A DNA stretch of 64,000 nucleotides from Pseudomonas fluorescens (GTDB lineage Bacteria > Pseudomonadota > Gammaproteobacteria > Pseudomonadales > Pseudomonadaceae), in NCBI RefSeq assembly GCF_000802965.1, contig NZ_JSAK01000015.1, positions 124,001 through 188,000 on the forward strand, read 5' to 3'. The position numbers and the translations under genes are program-made. A model generated the notes under the pieces. It was not told where the DNA came from, searched no databases, and worked only from the letters and a program-made list of their open reading frames with translations. The number at the start of each line of letters is the position of its first letter. Positions within the stretch are counted from its first letter, which is position 1. This document shows positions 42,107-49,843 of this stretch, in pieces.

Positions 42107-43327
42107 TTATTGCCCCTGACGCCGTTTGAACTCTTGGTAACGGGCTTCTTTGTCCGGATCGGAGAACGAGCCCGCTTGCGGCATAGTCATAGGCACCTGA
42201 GGCGGAGCATTGCGTTGCGTGGCTTTTTCCGCGCCGCGGCCGGCCGGTATCGCCATGTCCCTTTCTGCTTGCCGGCGTGCGACTGACTTCTGCTTTATCA
42301 CTGCTTCGCTGTCACCCACCACTGGGAAAAAGGTGCGAATGTTGTTATCCACTTCGCCCGGTGTCGCCGCAGCCCCAGTCTTGGCGCGCAGGAAGCCTTC
42401 TGCCCACTGCCGTTGCGTCTGGGCGACGAGCTGCGCAGTCTCACCGGCAAGCGCGTTGGTATAAGGGCTGTTGGTGAGTGCTACCCGCGCAGGTGAAACT
42501 TTCCCACCGACTTTTTCAAGAGTGTTGGATGCGTCGATCATTTGACTCAGGTACAGCGTGCTCTTGCCTTCCGACTCGGTGAGTTTGGAGGCCGTGCCAT
42601 CCTGAAATGGTGCGCCATTCTGCGTAACCACGGGTGTAGCTTGTCCAGTCCCTTTGTCGACTCGATAGGTAGTGCCGTCGGGGCCGGTAATGATTTGGAT
42701 GCGCTGAGCTTCTTTTTGGATTTCGTTGGTGTTTTGAAGGATGTTGTTCTGCTGCCGCTGATTCTGGATGCCAGCCCAGCCCCTGGCATCTGTGGCCCTC
42801 GCTTCTGGCGACATGCCGACGTTGAAGGATTGGCCTGCAGTTGGGATGACAAAGCGCTTCTCGTTGCCGAGGTCCACCTGCTGCGGGGCAACGTAGGAGT
42901 CGATGGCCTGCCCCACAGGCCGACCAAATTCGTCGTATTGCATGGTTTGTTTGCCGCCGTTGGCACCCGGTACCTCGACGGTGCGCGCGACCTTGGACTT
43001 ATTTGCATTCGGGAGCTGGGAATACTTGAGCAGGGTGTCCGGATCAAACCCGAGCGGCGCAGCAGCCTTCCAGTCGAACGTGGTGTTGCCCTGATCATCT
43101 GTCACGTAAAGGCTTGGGAGTGCTTGCATTTGACGTTGAGCCAATTCTGCCTTCTGCCGCTTAAAGGCGTTCGAGCTGGCTGCCGAATATCCAGCAATTC
43201 CGGACAGGCCCGCTGCGCCCAGCGTATTTACAGGCCCACCGCGCCCAGCCGTCGCCGCCGCGCCAAACGCAGCCGAAAGAAGGCCTTGGCCTTCCGGGGT
43301 TTTCACGAAATCGAGTAGTCCGTCCAT
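42107..43327 (-). CDS. Phage structural / ejection-associated protein
   Basis: 406-residue protein. The N-terminus has GLLSAAFGAAATAGRGG and a Gln-rich helix (NAFKRQKAELAQRQMQAL). The middle has ITGPDGTTYRVDKGTGQATP, and the C-terminus has SVARRQAERDMAIPAGRG. It resembles internal virion or adaptor proteins of podovirus-like prophages; I cannot assign a specific role. GGAG lies before its ATG, overlapping the end of the 30-residue gene. Confidence 0.6.
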   Translation of the reverse strand: MDGLLDFVKTPEGQGLLSAAFGAAATAGRGGPVNTLGAAGLSGIAGYSAASSNAFKRQKAELAQRQMQALPSLYVTDDQGNTTFDWKAAAPLGFDPDTLLKYSQLPNANKSKVARTVEVPGANGGKQTMQYDEFGRPVGQAIDSYVAPQQVDLGNEKRFVIPTAGQSFNVGMSPEARATDARGWAGIQNQRQQNNILQNTNEIQKEAQRIQIITGPDGTTYRVDKGTGQATPVVTQNGAPFQDGTASKLTESEGKSTLYLSQMIDASNTLEKVGGKVSPARVALTNSPYTNALAGETAQLVAQTQRQWAEGFLRAKTGAAATPGEVDNNIRTFFPVVGDSEAVIKQKSVARRQAERDMAIPAGRGAEKATQRNAPPQVPMTMPQAGSFSDPDKEARYQEFKRRQGQ

Positions 43328-43328
43328 A

Positions 43329-43421
43329 TCAGCTCCACGTGGTGCGATGCTGGGCCATCATTTGCTGACGGCTCGGGAGAGGGGAGGCTTGAGGGCCTTG
43401 GGTAAGTTGACGAAGGGTCAT
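43329..43421 (-). CDS. Very small protein, 30 residues
   Basis: MTLRQLTQGPQASPLPSRQQ then MMAQHRTTWS. GGAGGT stands ten bases before the ATG, which overlaps the end of the 58-residue gene by four bases; its stop lies one base before the start of the 406-residue gene. The tight packing supports translation. Function unknown. Confidence 0.5.
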   Translation of the reverse strand: MTLRQLTQGPQASPLPSRQQMMAQHRTTWS

Positions 43422-43594
43422 GCGACTAAGACCTCCATAGGAAGCAGAGGGCGACGTTCCGCCAGGGCGATCAGTGCGGCGTTCGCTTGTACGCTTCCTG
43501 AGCTCGCTGCGATGCGCAGGCGCTCATAAGCGGCGCTGATCTCTGCGCGGGTTGGCTTGGTCTGGTGACCTCGGATCTTGGTACTTGTGGTCAT
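43418..43594 (-). CDS. Small protein, 58 residues, first gene of the ejection-protein operon
   Basis: MTTSTKIRGHQTKPTRAEIS, then a helix AAYERLRIAASSGSVQANAA. GGAG precedes the ATG. Behind a LexA-like box (43667-43682), it starts the unit 58-, 30-, 406- and 663-residue genes. Family not recognised. Confidence 0.6.
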   Translation of the reverse strand: MTTSTKIRGHQTKPTRAEISAAYERLRIAASSGSVQANAALIALAERRPLLPMEVLVA

Positions 43595-43666
43595 CCTAAT
43601 TCTCCGACGTAAGGTTATAACCTAATAAGGCCAGATTTGATCAGATTAGGCCTGATCTGTACGTTT

Positions 43667-43682
43667 GTACAGTAGTTTGAGT
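43667..43682. promoter_or_regulatory. LexA-like box (CTGTACGTTTGTACAG)
   Basis: Perfect 16-bp CTGT-N8-ACAG palindrome, matching the ends and length of the gamma-proteobacterial LexA site. The inner bases differ from the AT-rich consensus. It is 73 bases upstream of the 58-residue gene. A sister site is at 51309. Confidence 0.6.
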
Positions 43683-43684
43683 TG

Positions 43685-43987
43685 TCACTTGTCCAGCTTT
43701 TGGGGCTGCTCCATCGTGGTTTTTTCGTAGATGGCGCGCAGGTCGACACCAACCAGGCAGTAACGGGCTGTCGGCGCATAACAGGCTCGACACGCCATGA
43801 TGTGGTTGAGGTATTGGTCGCGGGCGTGGCGCCATTCAGGCGTGGCGGTGGCGGCGCTCATATGGCGGGATGTGGCAGGGGCACACTCGATAGTGTGAGG
43901 GGGCGTCGATACTGGTGAGGGCTTTCCTGATGGCTCTGACGCAAGGGGTGGCGGCATGTGATCGAGCAGGCCGGAAAGTAGACTCAT
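43685..43987 (-). CDS. Cysteine-motif small phage protein
   Basis: 100-residue protein. The C-terminal half carries HARDQYLNHIMACRACYAPT and RYCLVGVDLRAIYE, giving a H-x3-C-x2-C-x6-C pattern that suggests a zinc finger. The N-terminal half is proline-rich and looks disordered. Proteins with this motif are common near replication genes of Pseudomonas prophages. Function unknown. Confidence 0.7.
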   Translation of the reverse strand: MSLLSGLLDHMPPPLASEPSGKPSPVSTPPHTIECAPATSRHMSAATATPEWRHARDQYLNHIMACRACYAPTARYCLVGVDLRAIYEKTTMEQPQKLDK

Positions 43988-44042
43988 GCCGTCACCTCAC
44001 CCTGATTGCTCCATTGCCCATATGTCTCTCTAGAAAAAAATC

Positions 44043-44271
44043 GGGGGAACGGGGGAACAGTGGGAACAACCAATGTTTCCGGGGCTTTCAGAGGGGGATT
44101 CCGTTCCCCATGTTTTTTTGTGGGGAACAGTGATAACCAAACGTTCAGAAAGACTTGAGGTTCTATATTCAAAAACATGTTTGTGTTCCCCCTGTTCCCC
44201 ATACATTCAAATAGGGGGAACGGCTACAGCCCACGGTTTTACTGGCTGTTCCCCCGTTCCCCCTGTTCCCC
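44043..44271. other. Iteron cluster, probable replication origin
   Basis: About ten copies of GGGGGAAC / GGGGAACAG in both orientations: plus strand at 44043, 44051, 44122 and 44214; inverted (CTGTTCCCC or GTTCCCC) near 44103, 44185, 44192, 44246, 44256 and 44263. An A+T-rich core lies between about 44130 and 44180. P4 alpha protein binds GGTGAACAG-type iterons, so next to a Toprim/DUF927 module I read this as the origin. Open frames through it are not supported. Confidence 0.7.
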
Positions 44272-44323
44272 ACGTTTGTAGGTTCCTATGAACTCGGGCA
44301 TTCGCATTTGATGGCGATGGTGC

Positions 44324-46126
44324 TCATGCGCCGCCTCCTTCGCTGTCCAGGGCTTCGGGATCGATCACGTACAGGCGCGCCGAACCGCCGGCGGGGATGC
44401 GGTACTTTTTGGTTTTGCGGCTATCCCGGTCGGTGTCTCGCTTGGCCAGAGCCCCGCCGATCTCTAGCGCCTTGATCACGCGGGTGAGGCCGAACCCGTG
44501 AGCGGCTTCGGTGAGTGCGGACTTGTTGAACAGGTAGAGCCGTTTGCCCGCCACCAGCTCCCAATAACCTGCGCGGTTGAAGACCTTGGCGTCGACCTCA
44601 GTGGCGTCGACATCGGAGAACCGGCTGCTGCCGTGCTTGTCGATAAAGTCGATGATGCCGGCCAGGATCTGGCGATCCTCGGCGTTACCCCCGCCGACAC
44701 GGGAGAGCCATTCGCCATAGAGCAGGCGGCAGTCGGCGAGGGCGGTACCCGGCTCCCAAGGCAGCAAGCCATAAGCGATGGCCATTTCGCCTGCCAGCGC
44801 GATCACGGCGAATCGGTCAGCCACTCGTCCAGCTTGGGCGTTGTCCTCGACGAACTGGGCGCGAATGCCGTCAAAGTCGCTGAGCAGGCCGGGCTTGTCG
44901 TCGGCGGCAACCAAGTGCTCCACAAAGGCTGGCCCAAGGTGACCATGGTGGGCGCCGACAGCAACGGTGAGCTGACGGTGGAAGTCCGCCCCCTCGAGCC
45001 CATGCAATTCATCGAAGGCCCGGTGCGTGCGGGTGCCGGCGTTCACATCGACCATGCGCAGTTCAGCGCCGGCGTGGGCAGCATTGCCGGATATTGCAGC
45101 GTGCTCGGAGAGGGAGCGCTCGCCGCTGGAAAGTGTCAGCAGCCGCCAGCTCAATTTTGCACGGCCTTCACGCTCTCGGGTCATGGTGCCCTTACCCTGG
45201 CCGTTGGCGAGGGAGTAGGCCATTTCCTGCACCCGTTTAGGGTCGGCGCGCTTGATCTCGTCCAGCGGCAAGATGGTGTCGTTACGGCTCGACGCCTCGA
45301 TCTCCAGTCCGCCCTTGGTCATATCCCAACTTGCCGCGAACACGCCCGGGTCACCCCAAACCGACGAGCCGATCAGTTGCGCCAGCGATTTGCCGCTTGA
45401 ACTGTCGCCCACCAGGTGAACACCACCACCCAGCACGCCGACCAAGCTCAGCAGAGGGCCGGCCAGCGAGCAGCCAATCGCCAGTGTCAGTACCGGATTG
45501 CCCGCGCACTTGGAGGCAACCTCCGACTGCCAGAGCGCCAACTCGCCTCGCTGACTGAAAAGTACTTGTGCCTTGTTGCTGGCTTGGTACCGCACATTGG
45601 CACTGCCGATCGTTCGCCCGGGCAGCACGAACGCGCCAGATTCATGCCAGCCTGGTCGGCAGGTGGTGGCGAACACTTCGGCGGGATGCTGATCGAGCAG
45701 GTACTCCATGAACGTGCCGCGCTTCTTCAAAGCTATGATTACGCCCATGCCGAACAATGCGCGCCGGGCGTCCTCTCCGCTGCCGCCGAATACTTCCATG
45801 GCGATGATCCATTCCTTGATCCCGCCCTCGGTGACCAAGCGAAGCAGCCGGCCCTCGCTGCCGTCGTCACTGTTGGTGGTGCGCGCTACGACCGTGACAG
45901 GGGTGGAGATCCACTCATCAGTGATCGGCTGGTCGGTAGCGTCGTTCTCCGCCTCATCCTGATCCGCAGCGCTGCGCTTGAAGCTGTGTCGGTATACGCC
46001 GGGGCGCAGCTTGCGACCGTTCTCATTGATCACCCAGTGCTCGTACACAGCCCAGCAAGGACGAGCAGGGGCGATGGTCGCGGCGTCTGGCCGAAGGTTG
46101 ATTACGTTGGTATCAGGCTTGGCCAT
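44324..46126 (-). CDS. DUF927 replication helicase
   Basis: 600-residue ATPase. Walker A is HLVGDSSSGKSLAQLIGS, Walker B is ILPLDEIKRADPK, and the DUF927 region begins near EWIIAMEVFG. The start is ATG 46126 (MAKPDTNVIN), which overlaps the Toprim gene by 14 bases; the longer frame to 46294 is inside that gene. Such proteins unwind the origin of P4-like elements. Its far end reaches close to the iteron cluster. Confidence 0.85.
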   Translation of the reverse strand: MAKPDTNVINLRPDAATIAPARPCWAVYEHWVINENGRKLRPGVYRHSFKRSAADQDEAENDATDQPITDEWISTPVTVVARTTNSDDGSEGRLLRLVTEGGIKEWIIAMEVFGGSGEDARRALFGMGVIIALKKRGTFMEYLLDQHPAEVFATTCRPGWHESGAFVLPGRTIGSANVRYQASNKAQVLFSQRGELALWQSEVASKCAGNPVLTLAIGCSLAGPLLSLVGVLGGGVHLVGDSSSGKSLAQLIGSSVWGDPGVFAASWDMTKGGLEIEASSRNDTILPLDEIKRADPKRVQEMAYSLANGQGKGTMTREREGRAKLSWRLLTLSSGERSLSEHAAISGNAAHAGAELRMVDVNAGTRTHRAFDELHGLEGADFHRQLTVAVGAHHGHLGPAFVEHLVAADDKPGLLSDFDGIRAQFVEDNAQAGRVADRFAVIALAGEMAIAYGLLPWEPGTALADCRLLYGEWLSRVGGGNAEDRQILAGIIDFIDKHGSSRFSDVDATEVDAKVFNRAGYWELVAGKRLYLFNKSALTEAAHGFGLTRVIKALEIGGALAKRDTDRDSRKTKKYRIPAGGSARLYVIDPEALDSEGGGA

Positions 46127-46994
46127 TGGCGAGCTTCCAGTTTGCGAGGTCGTTGAAGTCGGTAAGGTCATCGGGCGCATTCTCTGGCCACTCGGGGAAA
46201 GCCACTTGAGCACCCACTGCTGCCGCGGCTGCGTTCGCTGCAGTGCGCCCCGGGTTACCGTCGGTGAGTCGGTCATCGTCGCCGGCAATAACAAATGGCT
46301 GGTCCGGGTAGCGCGAGCGAAGGCCCATTGCTGCGGGGGTCAGGTTGCCCGCGTTCATGGCAGCGGCGACGACATAGCCGCCATGTTCGTGAAGGCTGGC
46401 GCCTGTCGCCCATCCTTCGCAGATGCAAAGCACAGAACCCGGTTCGATGATGCCCAGCGGCGAGTAGGTACCCTTCACGCGGCCACCGGGCAAGAAACGC
46501 TTAGCGCCGTCCGGGGCAATTCGTTGCAGATTGACCAGGCGACCATCGAGGTACAGCGGGACGAGAAGATCAGCGCCACGCTGACGCAGACTGTGGGGGC
46601 GAACTCCTTTGGCGGTGAGATAGGGGTGATCAGGTGCCGCGCGCCGTGAATTGCACCACCAACGGTTGGCCAGTTCGGCGGCCTGCTGCTGGCGCTGGTG
46701 CTGCTCGGCCTCCCGCTGGCGCCTGGCCTGCTCGATGCGCTGGCGCAATTGTTCGGCCTCGCGGGCGTCCACCGGCTCGCGGCTGCACCAAGTGTTGGAA
46801 CTACCCATTTTCCAGCTACCGAACGCGCCCGAGGCGATGCCATCGGCAAACAGGCAATACCAGCCGTTGAGCGTGCCGGGCTTGTCGTCGGGCACGCGAA
46901 AGCGGTGAATGCTGCCATCGGGCACAGGGAGCCAATCAAGCTGCCCATAGACCGACTGGAGCGCCTTACGGAAAAGGATCGTGGCGTCAGTCAT
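46113..46994 (-). CDS. Toprim primase
   Basis: 293-residue protein. VLCICEGWATGASLHEHGG holds the Toprim Glu, and FVIAGDDDRLTDGNPG the DxD motif. A basic Gln/Arg-rich helix (QRIEQARRQREAEQHQRQQQ) precedes it. It makes primers for the helicase encoded next; the two genes overlap. No clear zinc finger is seen in the N-terminus, unlike P4 alpha. Confidence 0.85.
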   Translation of the reverse strand: MTDATILFRKALQSVYGQLDWLPVPDGSIHRFRVPDDKPGTLNGWYCLFADGIASGAFGSWKMGSSNTWCSREPVDAREAEQLRQRIEQARRQREAEQHQRQQQAAELANRWWCNSRRAAPDHPYLTAKGVRPHSLRQRGADLLVPLYLDGRLVNLQRIAPDGAKRFLPGGRVKGTYSPLGIIEPGSVLCICEGWATGASLHEHGGYVVAAAMNAGNLTPAAMGLRSRYPDQPFVIAGDDDRLTDGNPGRTAANAAAAAVGAQVAFPEWPENAPDDLTDFNDLANWKLANGQA

Positions 46995-47212
46995 GCCGCG
47001 CCTTCCGGTTCGTATCGCGACAGCACACGGCCGATCTGCTTGATGATTACGTCGACCTTGTTACGGCTGTGTTCGTCCGTCGCGCAGTCTCGTAGCTTCA
47101 CCAGGTCGCTGAATGCACCGATCAGCAATGCGTGCCCAAAGTCGTCCATGTGTGGTGGCACGTCGTCGCGCACGATATTGGTGAGTGGGTCGAACTGGAT
47201 CACATCACCCAT
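46991..47212 (-). CDS. Small hypothetical protein, 73 residues
   Basis: Helical protein (MGDVIQFDPLTNIVRDDVPP, then LLIGAFSDLVKLRDCATDEH). I take the ATG at 47212, preceded by GGGGG; a GTG at 47221 is possible. It overlaps its neighbours on both sides by a few bases, so it is part of the replication operon. Unknown function. Confidence 0.65.
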   Translation of the reverse strand: MGDVIQFDPLTNIVRDDVPPHMDDFGHALLIGAFSDLVKLRDCATDEHSRNKVDVIIKQIGRVLSRYEPEGAA

Positions 47213-47480
47213 GGTTGGCACCCCCAGCGAAAGCGCGGCAAACCCGGCCGTTGTTCACTGCGTGCCAGTGCGTGATGTCGTCGATTGATTCAACGAGACA
47301 GGCCGTCACTTGAGCGTCAGCGCTACGCATAACAACGCGTCCACACTCGGCGTCTGACTCTGTCAGGAACGGGCCAAGCAACGCCTTCAACGCTTTCGGA
47401 TGGGTCACATAGAACAGCTCTGTGGCTTTTTCCGGGCAAGCCGAGTTCGCACCGGCTGATTTGCAGGTTTGGTTGTTCAT
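47205..47480 (-). CDS. Small hypothetical protein, 91 residues
   Basis: MNNQTCKSAGANSACPEKAT, then a mixed region with FYVTHPKALKALLGPFLTES and VVMRSADAQVTACLVESIDD. The ATG at 47480 has GAGG upstream; the TTG three codons earlier is less likely. No recognised domain. It is in the chain of small genes before the primase. Confidence 0.65.
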   Translation of the reverse strand: MNNQTCKSAGANSACPEKATELFYVTHPKALKALLGPFLTESDAECGRVVMRSADAQVTACLVESIDDITHWHAVNNGRVCRAFAGGANHG

Positions 47481-47522
47481 GGTGATCAAGCCTCTTGCTT
47501 GGCTACGCGAAACCGAACGTGG

Positions 47523-47954
47523 TTAAGGACGAGCATGAATAGGCCCTCCAAATTTCCGACTGGAGCATTGGATGTAGACGCACTGGTCGAGGTCTAGCTC
47601 GTAATTCGCGTGCTCAAGGAACGCCTCGATGACGCTCAATGGCATCTGCTCGCGCCAGTGCTCTACGTACGCGACTAGGAACGTCTGCCCGGGCGAGGTT
47701 TCTGCTTGGCAGCGCTCCATCAGATGCTTCATACGCTGCGTCATAGATCGAAAAACCGCCACGTCCTGGACGGTCTCGGGTGGCTGTTCCAGGCTGTGCA
47801 AAATGACTCGACGACCCAACAGATCACGCCCCAGCACCTCATATACGTGGCGAGCAAATGCCTGATCGGTGAGACAGATTTGAAAGCCGAAGACGCCTTG
47901 ACCATCCTCAACCTGAACGATGAAGAATGTCTTTGAGGTGGATATCCGGCTCAT
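47523..47954 (-). CDS. Hypothetical protein, 143 residues
   Basis: Soluble protein: FFIVQVEDGQGVFGFQICLT at the start suggests a beta-sheet, LLGRRVILHSLEQPPE follows, then mostly helix. Its start overlaps the stop of the 75-residue gene by four bases. No family recognised; regulatory or host-takeover roles are typical of such positions. Confidence 0.65.
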   Translation of the reverse strand: MSRISTSKTFFIVQVEDGQGVFGFQICLTDQAFARHVYEVLGRDLLGRRVILHSLEQPPETVQDVAVFRSMTQRMKHLMERCQAETSPGQTFLVAYVEHWREQMPLSVIEAFLEHANYELDLDQCVYIQCSSRKFGGPIHARP

Positions 47955-48178
47955 TGCACACCTCCTTGCAACTCGATCATGTCCTCAAGCTGCTCAGCCC
48001 AAGCCATTGCTGTGTGTTGCCCAATAACGGCAGCGACACGGGCGGCGATGATCGGCGTGGTGGGCGAGGCGATGACGGCCAAGGCCATGCTGAGAAGGAC
48101 CAGGATGTCTTGCACGTCGCGTAGCTCATCAAGAGTGCAACTTGTTGGCTTTGCGATGGGCTGGATAGGGAAGGTCAT
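47951..48178 (-). CDS. Small hypothetical protein, 75 residues
   Basis: MTFPIQPIAKPTSCTLDELR then LVLLSMALAVIASPTTPIIAARVAAV, which has a moderately hydrophobic stretch. Overlaps the neighbours at both ends by four bases. Function unknown. Confidence 0.6.
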   Translation of the reverse strand: MTFPIQPIAKPTSCTLDELRDVQDILVLLSMALAVIASPTTPIIAARVAAVIGQHTAMAWAEQLEDMIELQGGVQ

Positions 48179-48432
48179 GCTCCACCCCCTGCGCTCTCCA
48201 ACTTTCTGGTCATTTCGTCCACGTTGCCAAGACCTGCCAGCATGCCTTCAGTCAGGTAGGAGCCGATCGCTGCGAGGGCCGCGCAGTCACGCCCCTCACA
48301 GTGTTTTGCGTTGTGTTTGATGGTGCGCATCAGGGCGTTAAGCCACTCGGCGTACTCCTTGTCACAGTGCAGTTGGTCAACTGCGGCACCTGCGACGTCG
48401 CTCACAACGTCTGCTTTTTGATTGGTGTTCAT
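48175..48432 (-). CDS. Small hypothetical protein, 85 residues
   Basis: Helical protein with WLNALMRTIKHNAKHCEGRD and ALAAIGSYLTEGMLAGLGNV. It overlaps by four bases the 53-residue gene upstream and the 75-residue gene downstream. Function unknown; a histidine/cysteine pair (HNAKHCEGRDC) may bind metal, which is only a guess. Confidence 0.6.
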   Translation of the reverse strand: MNTNQKADVVSDVAGAAVDQLHCDKEYAEWLNALMRTIKHNAKHCEGRDCAALAAIGSYLTEGMLAGLGNVDEMTRKLESAGGGA

Positions 48433-48590
48433 TTGGCGCCCCCGGCATTTTCCAAGGTGCGAACGATGGCCATGTTGGCGTTGTAACGGGCGAGGCGAGA
48501 GGAGAGGGACAGGTTTGCGCGGAGAGCGCTCAGGGCCATGCGGCGGTGAGCAAAAGCGCGGATTGCGGACGGAATGAGGGCGTGTTTCAT
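48429..48590 (-). CDS. Small basic protein, first gene after the antisense leader
   Basis: 53 residues, MKHALIPSAIRAFAHRRMAL then SALRANLSLSSRLARYNANM, with several arginines. The start at 48590 has AAAGGAG at the right distance; the frame is open to 48899 but is leader. The ribosome site is exactly complementary to a segment of the C4-like RNA upstream, so its translation is probably under that control, as for kil or icd in P4 and P1. Confidence 0.65.
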   Translation of the reverse strand: MKHALIPSAIRAFAHRRMALSALRANLSLSSRLARYNANMAIVRTLENAGGAK

Positions 48591-48639
48591 GGGTGTAGCT
48601 CCTTTACTTTGGAGCCACTCCTTTCTGCCGCCAAGCAGG

Positions 48640-48720
48640 GAAGGGTGGCGAGTCGCACAGGATTGGCGGATCGGGGTAAAGGAGCCCGACGCACCCGAAG
48701 GTGCTCCTGCGCAACCCGCC
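48640..48720 (-). ncRNA. C4 / P4-cI-type antisense RNA candidate
   Basis: On the minus strand GGCGG and CCGCC enclose AGGAG...CTCCT and an inner CACC-TTCG-GGTG hairpin. The single-stranded GCTCCTTTAC (plus 48676-48685) is the exact complement of GTAAAGGAGC (plus 48598-48607), the ribosome site of the 53-residue gene. In P1/P7 C4 and P4 cI, such pairing blocks translation and causes early termination. A second structure (GCCACCCTT...AAAGGAGTGGC) lies between the two. Confidence 0.65.
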
Positions 48721-48741
48721 ATAACACAAGAATGCGGGCGT

Positions 48742-48774
48742 AAAAAAAGCGCCTGCAATCGTAATGGGGGCGCT
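48742..48774 (-). terminator. Terminator upstream of the antisense leader
   Basis: On the minus strand AGCGCC and GGCGCT pair around CCCATTACGATTGCA and are followed by seven T residues. It separates the KilA-N gene from the leader of the replication operon. Confidence 0.8.
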
Positions 48775-48807
48775 GTTGCGCCTTTACTATTCGACCCGCC
48801 AAGGTCG

Positions 48808-48825
48808 TTGTCAGCAATGTGACAA
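48808..48825. promoter_or_regulatory. 18-bp palindromic operator candidate
   Basis: TTGTCA-GCAATG-TGACAA, with perfect 6-bp arms. It lies about 70 bases past the end of KilA-N, before the terminator and leader. TTGTCA-like arms also occur in the palindrome at 39200. Confidence 0.5.
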
Positions 48826-48895
48826 TTTGAACGATACCGGCGGGCGTGATTGCTGGCAAGAGAAGTTATAGACCATTGATCGCAAGATATGAGGG

Positions 48896-49543
48896 TCATG
48901 CAGCAATCCTCCGCTGGTGCTTGCTCTGCAGGCCACGGACGTATTGAAGCAATGCAACTTTGCGTTCGGCAAAGCTCAGGCCTTGGCCCATGAGTAGTAC
49001 GTCGCGGATCTCCACCATGGTGACGAGCTCCAACTCGCCTGTGCTCAGCAGGTCACGGTTGCGACCAGCAAAAGTCCCCGTGATGACCTCGTTGATAAGC
49101 CGCGCCTCGTTGATGAAGTGGTGCCGCTGTGGCGTCTTGCCCTGAGCTTCGCAGTTGAAAGCGATGGCGTCACAGACGGCCTTGTGCCCAACCGCAGCCT
49201 CACGGCGAGCGCTGGCCCATGGCTTGGGTTCACCGCGCAGCAGGGCGTCTACCTGCTCATCGCACCAGACGGCGAAGTCGACAGAAAGCCACCGGGCAAA
49301 AGCTACTGCCAGCTTGGGATGGAGCCAAGTGCCGCCGTTGCGTCCACGCTGGGTGCGGACTAATTGCGGGAATTTCCCGCATTTAGCCAAGGCCTCCAGG
49401 TACGCAGTGGTTTCGGGAAGGCGCAGCCATTCGTGTGGGAGCTTGGCAAAGCGTCCTGCAGCTTCAGTGGCGTTGATCCAGCCGTCAGTATTGAAGCTCA
49501 CGGCCTCGCCTTTGAAGGCGAAGGGAATAATGCGGATGCTCAT
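48896..49543 (-). CDS. KilA-N domain protein
   Basis: 215 residues. The N-terminal KilA-N domain (about 15-110) has GWINATEAAGRFAKLPHEWLR, then TQRGRNGGTWLHPKLAVAFA and RWLSVDFAVWCDEQVDALL. The C-terminal part is helical. KilA-N proteins in phages bind DNA, often as antirepressors. It overlaps the HTH gene upstream by four bases. Confidence 0.88.
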   Translation of the reverse strand: MSIRIIPFAFKGEAVSFNTDGWINATEAAGRFAKLPHEWLRLPETTAYLEALAKCGKFPQLVRTQRGRNGGTWLHPKLAVAFARWLSVDFAVWCDEQVDALLRGEPKPWASARREAAVGHKAVCDAIAFNCEAQGKTPQRHHFINEARLINEVITGTFAGRNRDLLSTGELELVTMVEIRDVLLMGQGLSFAERKVALLQYVRGLQSKHQRRIAA

Positions 49544-49842
49544 ACGGTTACCTCGGCAGGCGGGTTGGTGCTGAGGTAGTACAGCGCCACGCGACCGTGA
49601 CTGCGACCCTGATCATCAGTCAATGTCCGGAGGTGTGTGTGGATCTTGTGGCCGAGGGAACGCAACTCGCTGATGCGGGCGCCAGGGCGAACGATATTCA
49701 GCTCGCGAACAGCGGTGAAGGTGTCAATCGGACCAGCTTTCAGGCGCTCCAAAAGACGAGCGCGCTGGGCTGTTCCGCTGGTATTCTCTACGTGAGTATT
49801 TTCGTGGCTGGCCTGTTGGTCGGCCATTTTTTTTGAGCTCAT
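49540..49842 (-). CDS. Winged-helix HTH protein (HTH_55-like)
   Basis: 100 residues. The C-terminal domain reads RARLLERLKAGPIDTFTAVR, ELNIVRPGARISELRSLGHKI and HGRVALYYLS, a winged helix-turn-helix often found in prophages. The ATG at 49842 lies one base after the stop of the AlpA-type gene; the longer frame to 49890 overlaps it. A disordered N-terminus (MSSKKMADQQASHENTHVEN) precedes the domain. Confidence 0.8.
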   Translation of the reverse strand: MSSKKMADQQASHENTHVENTSGTAQRARLLERLKAGPIDTFTAVRELNIVRPGARISELRSLGHKIHTHLRTLTDDQGRSHGRVALYYLSTNPPAEVTV

Positions 49843-49843
49843 A

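Noticed and set aside
43984..44291. Small frames across the iteron cluster
   Set aside because: Their sequence is dictated by the GGGGAAC repeats on either strand and no ribosome site or family is seen.
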